Shown here: positions 24,166-33,226 of the stretch, piece after piece
Position numbering within the stretch: the first letter of the stretch is position 1
Layout: every line of letters starts with the position of its first letter
Assembly: GCA_003485325.1 (NCBI GenBank)
Contig: DMZI01000032.1
Coordinates: forward strand, 64,373 to 108,655
From: Desulfotomaculum sp.
GTDB taxonomy: Bacteria; Bacillota; Desulfotomaculia; Desulfotomaculales; Nap2-2B
DNA: 44,283 bases
Direction of reading: 5' to 3'
Position numbers and translations under genes: made by a program
Notes under the pieces: generated by a model
Database searches by the model: none
Seen by the model: the letters and a program-made list of their open reading frames with translations, nothing else
Told to the model about the DNA's origin: nothing

Positions 24166-26079
24166 TTGGATTTTAAAGAAAGCAACGGCGATTACGATGT
24201 CGGTGAAATTCAGGTTTTGGAAGGAATGGAGGCCGTAAGGCTCAGGCCGGGAATGTATATTGGCAGTACCGGCGCAAGGGGCCTTCATCACCTTATTTTC
24301 GAGGTAGTGGATAACAGCATAGATGAGGCCGTGGCAGGCTTTTGCAGTTGTATTGAAGTTGTCCTTAATAAAGATGAAAGCGTTACAATAATAGACGACG
24401 GGCGGGGTATTCCCGTCGGTATACATCCGAAAACAGGTTTGCCGGCGGTGGAGACGGTTCTGACCATGCTTCACGCCGGTGGAAAGTTTGGCGGAAAAGG
24501 TTATACGGTTTCCGGTGGATTGCATGGTGTAGGAGTATCTGTAGTTAACTCCCTTTCCGAATGGCTTGAGGTGGAAGTAAACAGGGATAACTTTGTTTAC
24601 TTCCAAAAATACCGCCGCGGGACAGCGGTTACTCCTTTAGAGAAACGCGGGCCGGTAGGTTCAAATTGTACCGGTACAAAAATTACTTTCAAACCTGATC
24701 CTGAAATTTTCGAGGAAACCGAATTTAGTCAGGAAACTGTTATTCAAAGGTTAAGGGAACTTTCCTTTTTGAACAAGGGATTGAAGATTTTATTAAAGGA
24801 CGAACGGGTAGGTCAGGAGTTCAGCTTTCAGTATGAAGGCGGTATAAAGGACTTTGTAAGGTATTTAAATAAAAATAAAGGCGTACTGCATAACCCCATC
24901 TACTTCAGCAAGGAAAAGGAAGATATTCAGGTTGAGATTGCCTTGCAGTACTCGGACGGTTATGTGGAAAGCATGTTTTCATACGCCAATAACATTCATA
25001 CAGTTGACGGCGGCACGCACGAGGCCGGTTTTAAAAGCGCCCTGACCAGGGCGGTCAACGATTACGGGCGAAAATATAATTTATTAAAAAACGGCATGTC
25101 TGCGCTTTCCGGAGAAGATATCCGCGAGGGGCTGACAACAGTCATCAGTATAAAGGTTCCTGAACCGCAATTTGAGGGACAGACTAAAACCAAACTTGGG
25201 AACACTATTGTCAGGAGTGTTGTTGATTCTGTTGTGGCGGACGGGATAACCGTATTTTTAGAGGAAAACCCCGCAGTTTCCAGGAAATTGATTGAAAAGG
25301 TAGTTACTGCATCCAGAGCGCGTGAGGCGGCAAGGAAAGCCAGGGAACTCACCAGAAGAAAAACTGCGCTGGAAAGTTCCACCCTGCCCGGCAAACTTGC
25401 GGACTGCTCCGAGCGGAATCCGGCTGAGTCCGAGATTTACCTTGTCGAAGGCGATTCGGCGGGAGGTTCCGCCAAACAGGGCCGCGACCGCCGTTTTCAG
25501 GCTATACTTCCTTTAAGGGGTAAAATTCTTAACGTGGAAAAAGCAAGGATGGATAAAATTCTGGCCAATCAAGAAATCCGGGCTATGATTACAGCCTTAG
25601 GCACAGGAATAAGCGAAGATTTCGACATTGCCAAAGCGCGCTACCACAGGATTGTTATAATGAGCGACGCTGATACTGACGGCGCTCATATAAGGACGCT
25701 GCTGCTGACTTTCTTTTATAGGTATATGCGGCAGTTAATCGAACACGGCTACGTTTATATAGCACAGCCGCCCCTGTTTCAGGTTTCCAGGGGCAAGTCG
25801 CATCACTATGTTTATAACGACGCCGAACTGGAACAACTGCTGAAAACAATCGGAAAAAACGGCATCACCATAAAACGCTACAAGGGCCTTGGTGAGATGA
25901 ACCCGGAGCAGCTCTGGGATACTACAATGAACCCCGAAAAAAGGACTATGCTGAAGGTAAACCTGGAGGATGCGATTGAAGCGGACACAGTTTTTTCAAT
26001 GCTGATGGGGGACCAGGTTGAGCCGCGGCGAGATTTTATTCAGGAAAACGCTCTCAACGTGCGCAACCTGGACGTATAG
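24166..26079 (+). CDS. gyrB: DNA gyrase subunit B
   Basis: A 637-residue GyrB: GHKL ATPase domain (VDNSIDEA, DDGRGIPV, GGLHGVGVSVVN), transducer domain, then the Toprim domain with EGDSAGGSAKQGRDR and MSDADTDGAHI. The short C-terminus ends ALNVRNLDV, as in Firmicutes. The start is TTG 24166 with AAGGAAGG 7 bases upstream. It forms the A2B2 gyrase with GyrA, 24 bp downstream. Confidence 0.97.
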   Translation: MDFKESNGDYDVGEIQVLEGMEAVRLRPGMYIGSTGARGLHHLIFEVVDNSIDEAVAGFCSCIEVVLNKDESVTIIDDGRGIPVGIHPKTGLPAVETVLTMLHAGGKFGGKGYTVSGGLHGVGVSVVNSLSEWLEVEVNRDNFVYFQKYRRGTAVTPLEKRGPVGSNCTGTKITFKPDPEIFEETEFSQETVIQRLRELSFLNKGLKILLKDERVGQEFSFQYEGGIKDFVRYLNKNKGVLHNPIYFSKEKEDIQVEIALQYSDGYVESMFSYANNIHTVDGGTHEAGFKSALTRAVNDYGRKYNLLKNGMSALSGEDIREGLTTVISIKVPEPQFEGQTKTKLGNTIVRSVVDSVVADGITVFLEENPAVSRKLIEKVVTASRAREAARKARELTRRKTALESSTLPGKLADCSERNPAESEIYLVEGDSAGGSAKQGRDRRFQAILPLRGKILNVEKARMDKILANQEIRAMITALGTGISEDFDIAKARYHRIVIMSDADTDGAHIRTLLLTFFYRYMRQLIEHGYVYIAQPPLFQVSRGKSHHYVYNDAELEQLLKTIGKNGITIKRYKGLGEMNPEQLWDTTMNPEKRTMLKVNLEDAIEADTVFSMLMGDQVEPRRDFIQENALNVRNLDV

Positions 26080-26103
26080 AATTTATTTAAGGGAAGCGAA
26101 AAA

Positions 26104-28533
26104 TTGGACACTATTGGTAAGTTAAGAGATATTGACATAAATGAAGAAATGAAACACTCCTATCTGGATTATGCGATGAGCGTTATTATAGGACGCGCTC
26201 TGCCGGATGTCCGCGACGGCCTGAAACCCGTACACAGAAGAATAATTTACGGTATGTACGAGCTTGGCATGACACCCGACAAATCTCACCGCAAAAGCGC
26301 CAATGTCGTTGGTTTTGTCCTTCAGAAATTTCATCCGCACGGCGACGTGGCGGTTTATGACGCCATGGTCCGGCTTGCTCAAAATTTTGCCTGCCGCTAC
26401 CCTTTAATTGACGGGCATGGCAATTTCGGTTCACTGGACGGCGACGCTCCTGCAGCAATGCGTTACACTGAAGCCCGTATGGCAAAGATTGCCGCGACCA
26501 TGCTTACAGATATTGACAAGGAAACAGTTGATTTTATACCCAACTATGACGGAACTGTTGAAGAACCTGTTATCCTGCCCTCCCGTATTCCAAACCTTCT
26601 GATCAACGGCTCGTCGGGAATCGCTGTCGGCATGGCGACAAACATCCCGCCCCATAATTTAGGCGAAGTTATTGACGGCATCGTAATGCTGATTGATGAT
26701 CCGGAGACGACTGTTGAACAAATTATGGACAAAGTAAAAGGGCCCGATTTTCCTACCGGAGGGTTTATTATGGGCCGCCAGGGAATAAGGGAAGCATACA
26801 GCAGCGGCCGGGGTTCAATCAAGATGAGGGCAAAGACAGGGATCGAAAAAATCGGCAGCGGAAAGACGGCTATTATCGTCAATGAGATACCCTTTTTAGT
26901 TAACAAAGCAAGACTTGTTGAAAAGATTGCCGAGCTGGTCAAAGAAAAAAAGATCGACGGGATAACCGATCTAAGAGACGAATCGGATCGCAAGGGACTC
27001 CGTGTAGTTATTGAGTTAAGACGCGGCGTCGATCCCCAGGTAATCCTTAATTATCTTTATAAACATACCCAGCTTCAGGAAAGTTTCGGGGTTATTATGC
27101 TTGCGCTTGTTGAAGGAAAACCGCAGGTTCTTAATTTGCGCGAGATCCTGTCCCACTACCTGAAGCATCAAAAAGAAGTTATTACGAGAAGAACCAAATT
27201 TGACCTGAACAAGGCGGAAGAAAGAATCCATATTGTCGAGGGTCTAATAATCGCCCTTGACCACATTGATCTTGTGATTGAAACAATCCGTTCTTCCAGA
27301 ACAGTAGAAATCGCCAGAAGGGCTCTTTGTGAGCGCTTTGATCTTACCCAGAAACAGGCTGACGCCATTTTGGACATGCGCCTGCAGCGCCTGACCGGGT
27401 TGGAAAGGGAAAAACTTGACCGTGAATATGAAGAGTTGAGGGAAAAAATTTCAACTCTGCGCGGTATTCTTGCTGATGATGCAAAAGTATATCAAATTAT
27501 CAAAGATGAACTTACGGATATCAAAGAAAAATTTGGCGACTTAAGAAGGACGCAGATATTAACAGAAGAGGCAACCCTGGTTGACGAAGATTTGATTGCC
27601 GAAGAAGAAGTTGTAATTACGGTAAGCAATCAGGGCTACGTCAAGAGGATTCCCCTGGATACTTACCGCAGGCAGAGAAGAGGCGGCCGCGGTGTTTTAG
27701 GGATGGGTACAAAGGAAGAGGATTTTGTACAGCATCTTTTCATTTCCAACACACATCATTATTTAATGTTTTTTACGAGCAAAGGCAAGGCATACCGCCT
27801 TAAAGTCTATGAAATACCGGAAGCCGTCAGGCAGGCCAAGGGACTCCCGCTGGTAAACCTGCTGTCCCTGGATGACGGTGAAAAAATAACCGCTATAATT
27901 CCTGTGCGGGAAATAAGCCCTGACTTATATTTGTTTATGGTTACCAGCAAGGGGGTTGTAAAGAAAACCTGCCTGGATGCGTTTGACAGCAACCGAAAAG
28001 GCGGGGTAATTGCAGTTACCTTGGATGACGACGACGATCTGGTTGATGTAATGCTTACCGGCGGGAACAGCGAAGTAATTATCGGCACAAAAAACGGTTT
28101 GGCGATAAAGTTTGACGAAGAACAAGTCCCGCCTCACGGCAGAACCTCACGCGGCGTCAGGGGGATATCTTTGGAGGCCGGTGATCTCGTTGTCGGGATG
28201 GGCGTAATTACCCCCCATGATCATGTGCTGGCTGTAACCGCAAATGGGTACGGCAAGCGCACGCCGGTTGAATACTACCGCCTGCAAAAAAGAGGCGGGC
28301 ATGGAGTAATCAACATTAAGACAAGCCCCAAAACCGGTTGTGTAGTCGCCCTTAAAGTTGTCAAAGAAGACGAAGAACTTTTGCTGATTTCCAAAGAAGG
28401 AATCATAATCAGGATGAAAACAAGCGAAATTTCGGTTATGGGGCGTTCTACCCGGGGTATTTTGATCATGAGATTGGATAAAGATGATCTTGTTGTAGGA
28501 GTAGCCAGGATTAGTTCAGAGGAAGAGGAATAG
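26104..28533 (+). CDS. gyrA: DNA gyrase subunit A
   Basis: An 809-residue GyrA with the winged-helix core, active-site Tyr121 in AAMRYTEAR, the coiled coil, and a C-terminal beta-pinwheel with the GyrA-box QRRGGRG (QRRGGRGV). The start is TTG 26104 behind GGGAAGCG. The position equivalent to E. coli Ser83 is valine (Val82 in HPHGDVAVYD) while the acidic residue is kept (Asp86). Substitutions there lower quinolone binding in other bacteria, so reduced drug sensitivity is possible. Confidence 0.97.
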   Translation: MDTIGKLRDIDINEEMKHSYLDYAMSVIIGRALPDVRDGLKPVHRRIIYGMYELGMTPDKSHRKSANVVGFVLQKFHPHGDVAVYDAMVRLAQNFACRYPLIDGHGNFGSLDGDAPAAMRYTEARMAKIAATMLTDIDKETVDFIPNYDGTVEEPVILPSRIPNLLINGSSGIAVGMATNIPPHNLGEVIDGIVMLIDDPETTVEQIMDKVKGPDFPTGGFIMGRQGIREAYSSGRGSIKMRAKTGIEKIGSGKTAIIVNEIPFLVNKARLVEKIAELVKEKKIDGITDLRDESDRKGLRVVIELRRGVDPQVILNYLYKHTQLQESFGVIMLALVEGKPQVLNLREILSHYLKHQKEVITRRTKFDLNKAEERIHIVEGLIIALDHIDLVIETIRSSRTVEIARRALCERFDLTQKQADAILDMRLQRLTGLEREKLDREYEELREKISTLRGILADDAKVYQIIKDELTDIKEKFGDLRRTQILTEEATLVDEDLIAEEEVVITVSNQGYVKRIPLDTYRRQRRGGRGVLGMGTKEEDFVQHLFISNTHHYLMFFTSKGKAYRLKVYEIPEAVRQAKGLPLVNLLSLDDGEKITAIIPVREISPDLYLFMVTSKGVVKKTCLDAFDSNRKGGVIAVTLDDDDDLVDVMLTGGNSEVIIGTKNGLAIKFDEEQVPPHGRTSRGVRGISLEAGDLVVGMGVITPHDHVLAVTANGYGKRTPVEYYRLQKRGGHGVINIKTSPKTGCVVALKVVKEDEELLLISKEGIIIRMKTSEISVMGRSTRGILIMRLDKDDLVVGVARISSEEEE

Positions 28534-28571
28534 ATTAGTATAATTTTTAACAATTACTGGAGGAGTAAGAC

Positions 28572-29456
28572 ATGGCGGAGAAGGGAACCTGGACAGTAAA
28601 AACCGGCCTTGCGGAAATGCTCAAGGGCGGAGTTATTATGGATGTTACAACACCGGAACAGGCCAAAATAGCGGAGGAGGCAGGCGCCTGCGCGGTGATG
28701 GCTTTAGAAAGGGTTCCGGCGGATATACGGGCCGCCGGTGGTGTGGCGCGGATGGCCGACCCTACTGTTATTATAAAAATTATGGAGGCCGTAACAATCC
28801 CCGTAATGGCGAAAGCCCGGATAGGCCATTTTGTTGAAGCGCAGATTTTACAGGAACTTGGCGTGGATTATATAGACGAAAGCGAGGTCTTGACACCGGC
28901 CGACGAGCAGCATCATATCAACAAACATACTTTTAATGTGCCTTTTGTCTGCGGAGCTCGCAACCTCGGAGAGGCTCTCAGGCGCATCGGTGAAGGAGCG
29001 GCCATGATCCGGACAAAGGGTGAGCCCGGAACCGGCAACGTCGTTGAAGCCGTACGCCATATGCGCATGGTCGCCGGTGAGATCAGGCGGCTTGTCAATT
29101 TGCCTGAAGAGGAAATTATGGCGGCTGCCAAGGAAATGCGCGCGCCTTACGACCTCGTGCTCAAAGTCGCCCGTGAGGGAAAACTTCCTGTGGTAAATTT
29201 TGCCGCGGGTGGAATAGCCACGCCGGCAGACGCCGCGATGATGATGCAGTTAGGCTGCGACGGCATTTTCGTCGGCTCCGGAATATTCAAGTCGGAAAAT
29301 GCCCCTGCAAGAGCCCGCGCAATTGTTGCGGCAACTACTCATTACAACGATCCTTCAGTTCTTGCGGAAGTTTCGAAAAACCTGGGCACAGCGATGCCGG
29401 GGCTTGAGATAGCGACTATTCTTCCTGAACAAAGGATGCAGGATCGGGGTTGGTAG
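28572..29456 (+). CDS. pdxS: Pyridoxal 5'-phosphate synthase, lyase subunit
   Basis: A 294-residue PdxS (beta/alpha)8 barrel that makes PLP from ribose 5-phosphate, glyceraldehyde 3-phosphate and ammonia. Asp24 (GVIMDV) and Lys81 (VMAKARIGH) are the expected catalytic residues, and the RTKGEPGTGN phosphate loop is present. GGAGGAG precedes the ATG. It stands 38 bp after gyrA and is followed 4 bp later by pdxT, which supplies ammonia. Confidence 0.97.
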   Translation: MAEKGTWTVKTGLAEMLKGGVIMDVTTPEQAKIAEEAGACAVMALERVPADIRAAGGVARMADPTVIIKIMEAVTIPVMAKARIGHFVEAQILQELGVDYIDESEVLTPADEQHHINKHTFNVPFVCGARNLGEALRRIGEGAAMIRTKGEPGTGNVVEAVRHMRMVAGEIRRLVNLPEEEIMAAAKEMRAPYDLVLKVAREGKLPVVNFAAGGIATPADAAMMMQLGCDGIFVGSGIFKSENAPARARAIVAATTHYNDPSVLAEVSKNLGTAMPGLEIATILPEQRMQDRGW

Positions 29457-29460
29457 AGCA

Positions 29461-30033
29461 TTGGTAGTAGGCGTTTTGGCTTTACAGGGCGCTTTTCGGG
29501 AACATCAGATAATGTTAGCGGGACTTGGCGTCAGTTCAGCTCAGGTGCGCAAGCCGGCAGATTTGCATAATATTGACGCGCTGATCATTCCCGGGGGTGA
29601 AAGTACAACAATCAGTATACTTCTGGCCGATTACGAGCTTTTTGACAGGATAGGCTTACTTGTTGAGAAAGGCCTTCCGGTTTTAGGCACCTGCGCAGGA
29701 ACCATTCTATTGGCGAAAGAGATAGAGGATTCAACTTTGCCAAGTCTGGGGTTAATGGACCTGAAAGTAAGAAGAAACGCCTTCGGGCGCCAGGTGGATA
29801 GTTTTGAAGAAGACTTGCCGATACCGGTCCTGGGAGAGGAGCCTTTCAGGGCTGTTTTTATACGGGCGCCCCAGATAACGGGCGCCGGCCAGGACGTGGA
29901 AGTACTGGCAAGATACAACAGTAAGATTGTCATGGTCAGGCAAAATAAAATGCTGGCTGCGACATTTCATCCTGAACTTACGGCTGACCAGCGCCTTCAT
30001 AAATACTTTTTGGAGCTTTTAAAAGCTTCTTAA
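29461..30033 (+). CDS. pdxT: Pyridoxal 5'-phosphate synthase, glutaminase subunit
   Basis: A 190-residue class I-type glutaminase. The start is TTG 29461, giving MVVGVLALQGAFREH. The triad is Cys78 (GTCAGT) plus the His and Glu in TFHPEL. GGESTT is the conserved oxyanion region. It delivers ammonia to PdxS. The 4-bp gap and lack of a strong own Shine-Dalgarno sequence suggest coupling to pdxS. Confidence 0.96.
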   Translation: MVVGVLALQGAFREHQIMLAGLGVSSAQVRKPADLHNIDALIIPGGESTTISILLADYELFDRIGLLVEKGLPVLGTCAGTILLAKEIEDSTLPSLGLMDLKVRRNAFGRQVDSFEEDLPIPVLGEEPFRAVFIRAPQITGAGQDVEVLARYNSKIVMVRQNKMLAATFHPELTADQRLHKYFLELLKAS

Positions 30034-30040
30034 AAACTTC

Positions 30041-30069
30041 TTGCGCAAGCTAAATTATTGTAGTATATT
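30041..30069 (+). promoter_or_regulatory. Promoter of the serine T-box operon
   Basis: TTGCGC (30041-30046), a 17-base spacer and TATATT (30064-30069) stand about 15 bp before the T-box stem I. Confidence 0.6.
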
Positions 30070-30084
30070 ATTCAAAAAAATAAA

Positions 30085-30345
30085 GACCCGATGAAGGGGA
30101 AAAGTAACGGGCTTTAATTCCTTCAAGAGAGCTGATGGCAGGTGTAAATCAGCAGGGAAGTTCGCGAAGAGGCGCCCCGAAGGGTATCTGCTGAAAAAGA
30201 GCAGTCTTTATTAGGCAGATACGGTTATTCCGTTAAAAATTCATGGAGCGGGCAGCTATATGAAAATATCCTGCCAACCAGGGTGGCACCGCGGGAGAAC
30301 CTCTCGTCCCTTGTTTATACAGGGACAAGAGGTTTTAAATTTTTA
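30085..30345 (+). ncRNA. T-box leader controlling the serine operon
   Basis: The T-box core AGGGTGGCACCGCG is at 30280-30293. The terminator stem pairs 30300-30311 with 30321-30332 and is followed by a T-rich tract. Stem I shows the GATGA K-turn, an AGTA specifier-loop element, and a GCTGAT/ATCAGC hairpin with the GGTG loop. The tRNA-end-binding bulge TGGC pairs with a 3' GCCA, meaning discriminator G. Both tRNA-Ser genes in this window end GCCA, which fits a serine response. No clean serine codon is seen at the predicted specifier position. Confidence 0.93.
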
Positions 30346-30379
30346 ACGGGAGCGTTCGAATTAGAAGGGAGAGGCGAAA

Positions 30380-31534
30380 ATGAAGGGCAAGCAATACTTA
30401 ATGATCCCGGGTCCGACACCAATTCCGCCGGAAGTGACAGCGGCTATGTCAATGCCTGTTATAGGGCACCGCAGTGACGATTTTGCAAATTTCTACAGCA
30501 TTGTCGTGGGAAAAGTAAAGGAAGTTTTTCAGACGAAAAACGATCTTTTTGTGCTTACAAACTCTGGAACGGGCGCAATGGAAACAGCCGTCGCCAATGT
30601 AATAAACCCCGGGGACAGGGTTTTAGCGCTGATCACCGGAAATTTCGGTGAAAGGTTCGCCAATATAGCAAAAGCTTACGGCGCTGATGTTGGCGAGGTT
30701 AATTTCGAGTGGGGGCAAGAAGTAGATCTGCATGTGCTTGAAGAAAAGCTGCGCAGCCGCAGCTACAAGGCCGTACTGGCCACTCAAAATGAAACCTCCA
30801 CGGGAGTTATAAACGATATTGCCGGTATAAGCGCTTTGGTATCCGGCACGGATGCTCTTTTAATGGTGGATGGTGTCAGCGGTATGGGCGGAATTGAGCT
30901 AAAAACTGACGAGTGGAAGGTGGATATTGTAATCACCGCTTCACAGAAAGCATTCATGCTTCCGCCCGGGCTGTCCATGATCAGCGTGAGCGATAAAGCC
31001 TGGAAAATCATCGATCAAAACTCCTCCCCGCGTTTTTACTTCAGCCTGCCGGCGGCGAAGAAATCTATAGCCAAGTGGAATACGCCCTACACGCCTAATG
31101 TATCGCTTATTTTCGGTTTAAACGCCGCTCTTGACATGATGCTTGAAGAAGGCATGAAAAACGTCTACAAGCGCCACCTGCTTCTGGCCAGGGCTGCCCG
31201 TGCGGCTTTGAAAGCGCTTGGTCTGAAGCTTCTTGCCGGAGATCGCTGCGCGTCACCCACTGTTACGGCTGCTTTTGCTCCGGAAGGTTGTGACGCGGAT
31301 AGCCTGCGCAAGATATTGCGCAAACAATATGGAATTATTTTCGCTGGCGGGCAGGGTGATTTGAAAGGGAAAATCTTCAGGATAGCTCATATGGGTTATG
31401 CTGACAAAATGGACATTATAATAGCTTTAGGAGGACTTGAAATGGCCCTTTTGCAGATCGGCTGCCAGGTGGAACCCGGCGCAGGCCTGCGGGCCGCGGA
31501 AAAGATTTTCCTGGGGGAGGAAGAGGTCTCTTGA
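30380..31534 (+). CDS. Class V aminotransferase, probable phosphoserine/serine-pathway transaminase
   Basis: A 384-residue fold-type I PLP enzyme of the serine-glyoxylate/alanine-glyoxylate aminotransferase group. PLP Lys190 is in TASQKAFMLPPG, the PGPTPIPPEV start motif is typical, and NSGTGAMETAV binds the phosphate of PLP. It lies between a serine-type T-box and serA, overlapping serA by 4 bp. It therefore probably supplies the transamination step that SerC performs elsewhere, converting 3-phosphohydroxypyruvate to phosphoserine. Some relatives have been labelled 'soluble hydrogenase subunit', which is misleading. Confidence 0.85.
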   Translation: MKGKQYLMIPGPTPIPPEVTAAMSMPVIGHRSDDFANFYSIVVGKVKEVFQTKNDLFVLTNSGTGAMETAVANVINPGDRVLALITGNFGERFANIAKAYGADVGEVNFEWGQEVDLHVLEEKLRSRSYKAVLATQNETSTGVINDIAGISALVSGTDALLMVDGVSGMGGIELKTDEWKVDIVITASQKAFMLPPGLSMISVSDKAWKIIDQNSSPRFYFSLPAAKKSIAKWNTPYTPNVSLIFGLNAALDMMLEEGMKNVYKRHLLLARAARAALKALGLKLLAGDRCASPTVTAAFAPEGCDADSLRKILRKQYGIIFAGGQGDLKGKIFRIAHMGYADKMDIIIALGGLEMALLQIGCQVEPGAGLRAAEKIFLGEEEVS

Positions 31535-33111
31535 AAGTTTTAGTGATGGATAACGTTGCCGAAGAAGGGCTTACTCCCCTGCGCAAGGAAGAAAATATAG
31601 AGGTTGTTCTTGGGAAGCCTATGGATGAAGCGGCGCTGGTTTCTACAATCGGCGGCTTTGACGCTCTGATTGTCAGGAGCGCTACCAGGGTTACTGAAAG
31701 TGTCTTAAAGGCGGGAAACAGGTTAAAGGTAGTCGGACGCGCCGGGGTAGGCGTAGATAATATAGATGTTGAGGCGGCCACGCGCAGGGGCATACTCGTG
31801 GTAAATGCCCCGGACGGGAATACAATTGCCGCTACCGAGCATACCATTGCCATGATGCTTGCCCTGGCGAGAAACATCCCGCAGGCGGCTGCCAAGATGA
31901 GAGAGGGCATCTGGGATAAAAAGTCGTTTACCGGCATTGAGTTGAGGGGAAAAGTCCTCGGGATTATCGGCCTGGGCAGAATAGGCATGGCAGTGGCCAA
32001 AAGGGCGCAGGCGCTGGAAATGGAAGTTATCGCCTGTGATCCTTATATGAGCGCGGAAAAGGCCGGTGATCTGTCGGTAGAACTTCTGTCTATTGAAGAA
32101 CTTTTCAAAAAAGCTGACTTTATAACCGTTCACGCTCCAAAAACCAAAGATACCTGCTATTTGATCAACGATCAGGCATTCTCTTTAATGAAAGATGGTG
32201 TGAGAATAGTTAACTGCGCCCGCGGCGGCGTGATCGATGAGGACGCTTTGCACAGAGCCATGATTTCAGGCAAGGTGGCAGGCGCAGCGCTGGATGTTTT
32301 TGAAGTTGAACCGTGTACGGACAATCCTCTGTTTAAATTGCCCAACTTTATAGCCACTCCCCATCTGGGGGCATCCACGCGGGAAGCCCAGATTAATGTT
32401 GCCCTTGATGTGTCCAAAGAAATCGTTGATGTTATAAACGGCAGGCTGGCCAAAAATGCTGTCAATATACCTTCAATCAGTATTCAGACGCTGAATATAA
32501 TCGGGCCGTTTTTAAGCCTTGCCGAAAAAATGGGCGGTTTTCTGGCCCAGCTGCTGCGCGGGCGCATTAACAAACTGGAAGTTATCTACAGCGGAGAATT
32601 GTTCAGTGTTGACGTGAGCCCCATAACCACCGCTGTGATAAAGGGTTTGCTTGATCCTGTTCTTAATGAATCGGTGAACTTTGTCAACGCGCCGCTTTTG
32701 GCCAGAAACAGGGGCCTGAAGGTCCTCCAGTCCGTGAACGGGGAAGCCATGGGGTATGCCAACCTGATTACTCTCAAGGTGTCCACCGACCTTGAAGAAA
32801 AGTGTGTGGCAGGAACGCTTTTAGGCAAAGATGACGCGCATCTCGTGATGATTGACGGTTACCGTGTGGATACCATACCAAGCGGCCACCTCCTGTATGT
32901 CCCGCATTACGATAAACCGAGAATCATCGGGCCTGTCGGTATCCTGATCGGTGAACATAATATAAACATAGCGTCTATGCAGGTAGGCCGCAAAGACAGA
33001 GGCGGGCCTGCAATCATGATGCTTTCGGTTGACGCCCCGGTTCCGGAGAAGACTTTAAAAGAAATTTCTCTTATTGAAGGGGTGCTGGATGTCAGGATGG
33101 TCAGCCTTTAA
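31531..33111 (+). CDS. serA: D-3-phosphoglycerate dehydrogenase
   Basis: A 526-residue long-form SerA: NAD-binding domain with GLGRIGMAVAKRAQ (about 149-162), substrate residues in NCARGGVIDE, catalytic His in TPHLGAST, the intervening ASB domain, and a C-terminal ACT domain (about 455-526) for serine feedback. It oxidises 3-phosphoglycerate to 3-phosphohydroxypyruvate, the first serine step. The start is TTG 31531 within a TTGA overlap with the aminotransferase stop, so translation is coupled. Confidence 0.97.
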   Translation: MKVLVMDNVAEEGLTPLRKEENIEVVLGKPMDEAALVSTIGGFDALIVRSATRVTESVLKAGNRLKVVGRAGVGVDNIDVEAATRRGILVVNAPDGNTIAATEHTIAMMLALARNIPQAAAKMREGIWDKKSFTGIELRGKVLGIIGLGRIGMAVAKRAQALEMEVIACDPYMSAEKAGDLSVELLSIEELFKKADFITVHAPKTKDTCYLINDQAFSLMKDGVRIVNCARGGVIDEDALHRAMISGKVAGAALDVFEVEPCTDNPLFKLPNFIATPHLGASTREAQINVALDVSKEIVDVINGRLAKNAVNIPSISIQTLNIIGPFLSLAEKMGGFLAQLLRGRINKLEVIYSGELFSVDVSPITTAVIKGLLDPVLNESVNFVNAPLLARNRGLKVLQSVNGEAMGYANLITLKVSTDLEEKCVAGTLLGKDDAHLVMIDGYRVDTIPSGHLLYVPHYDKPRIIGPVGILIGEHNINIASMQVGRKDRGGPAIMMLSVDAPVPEKTLKEISLIEGVLDVRMVSL

Positions 33112-33226
33112 AAGCCTTTTTAAACCGAGGGATATTTTACAAATATAAAATGCAGTGTTACAATTAGTAAAGTTTGTCAATACTATGGTATTTAAGAAGT
33201 GTCTTCTCGGAGGTTTGAAAAAAAGC

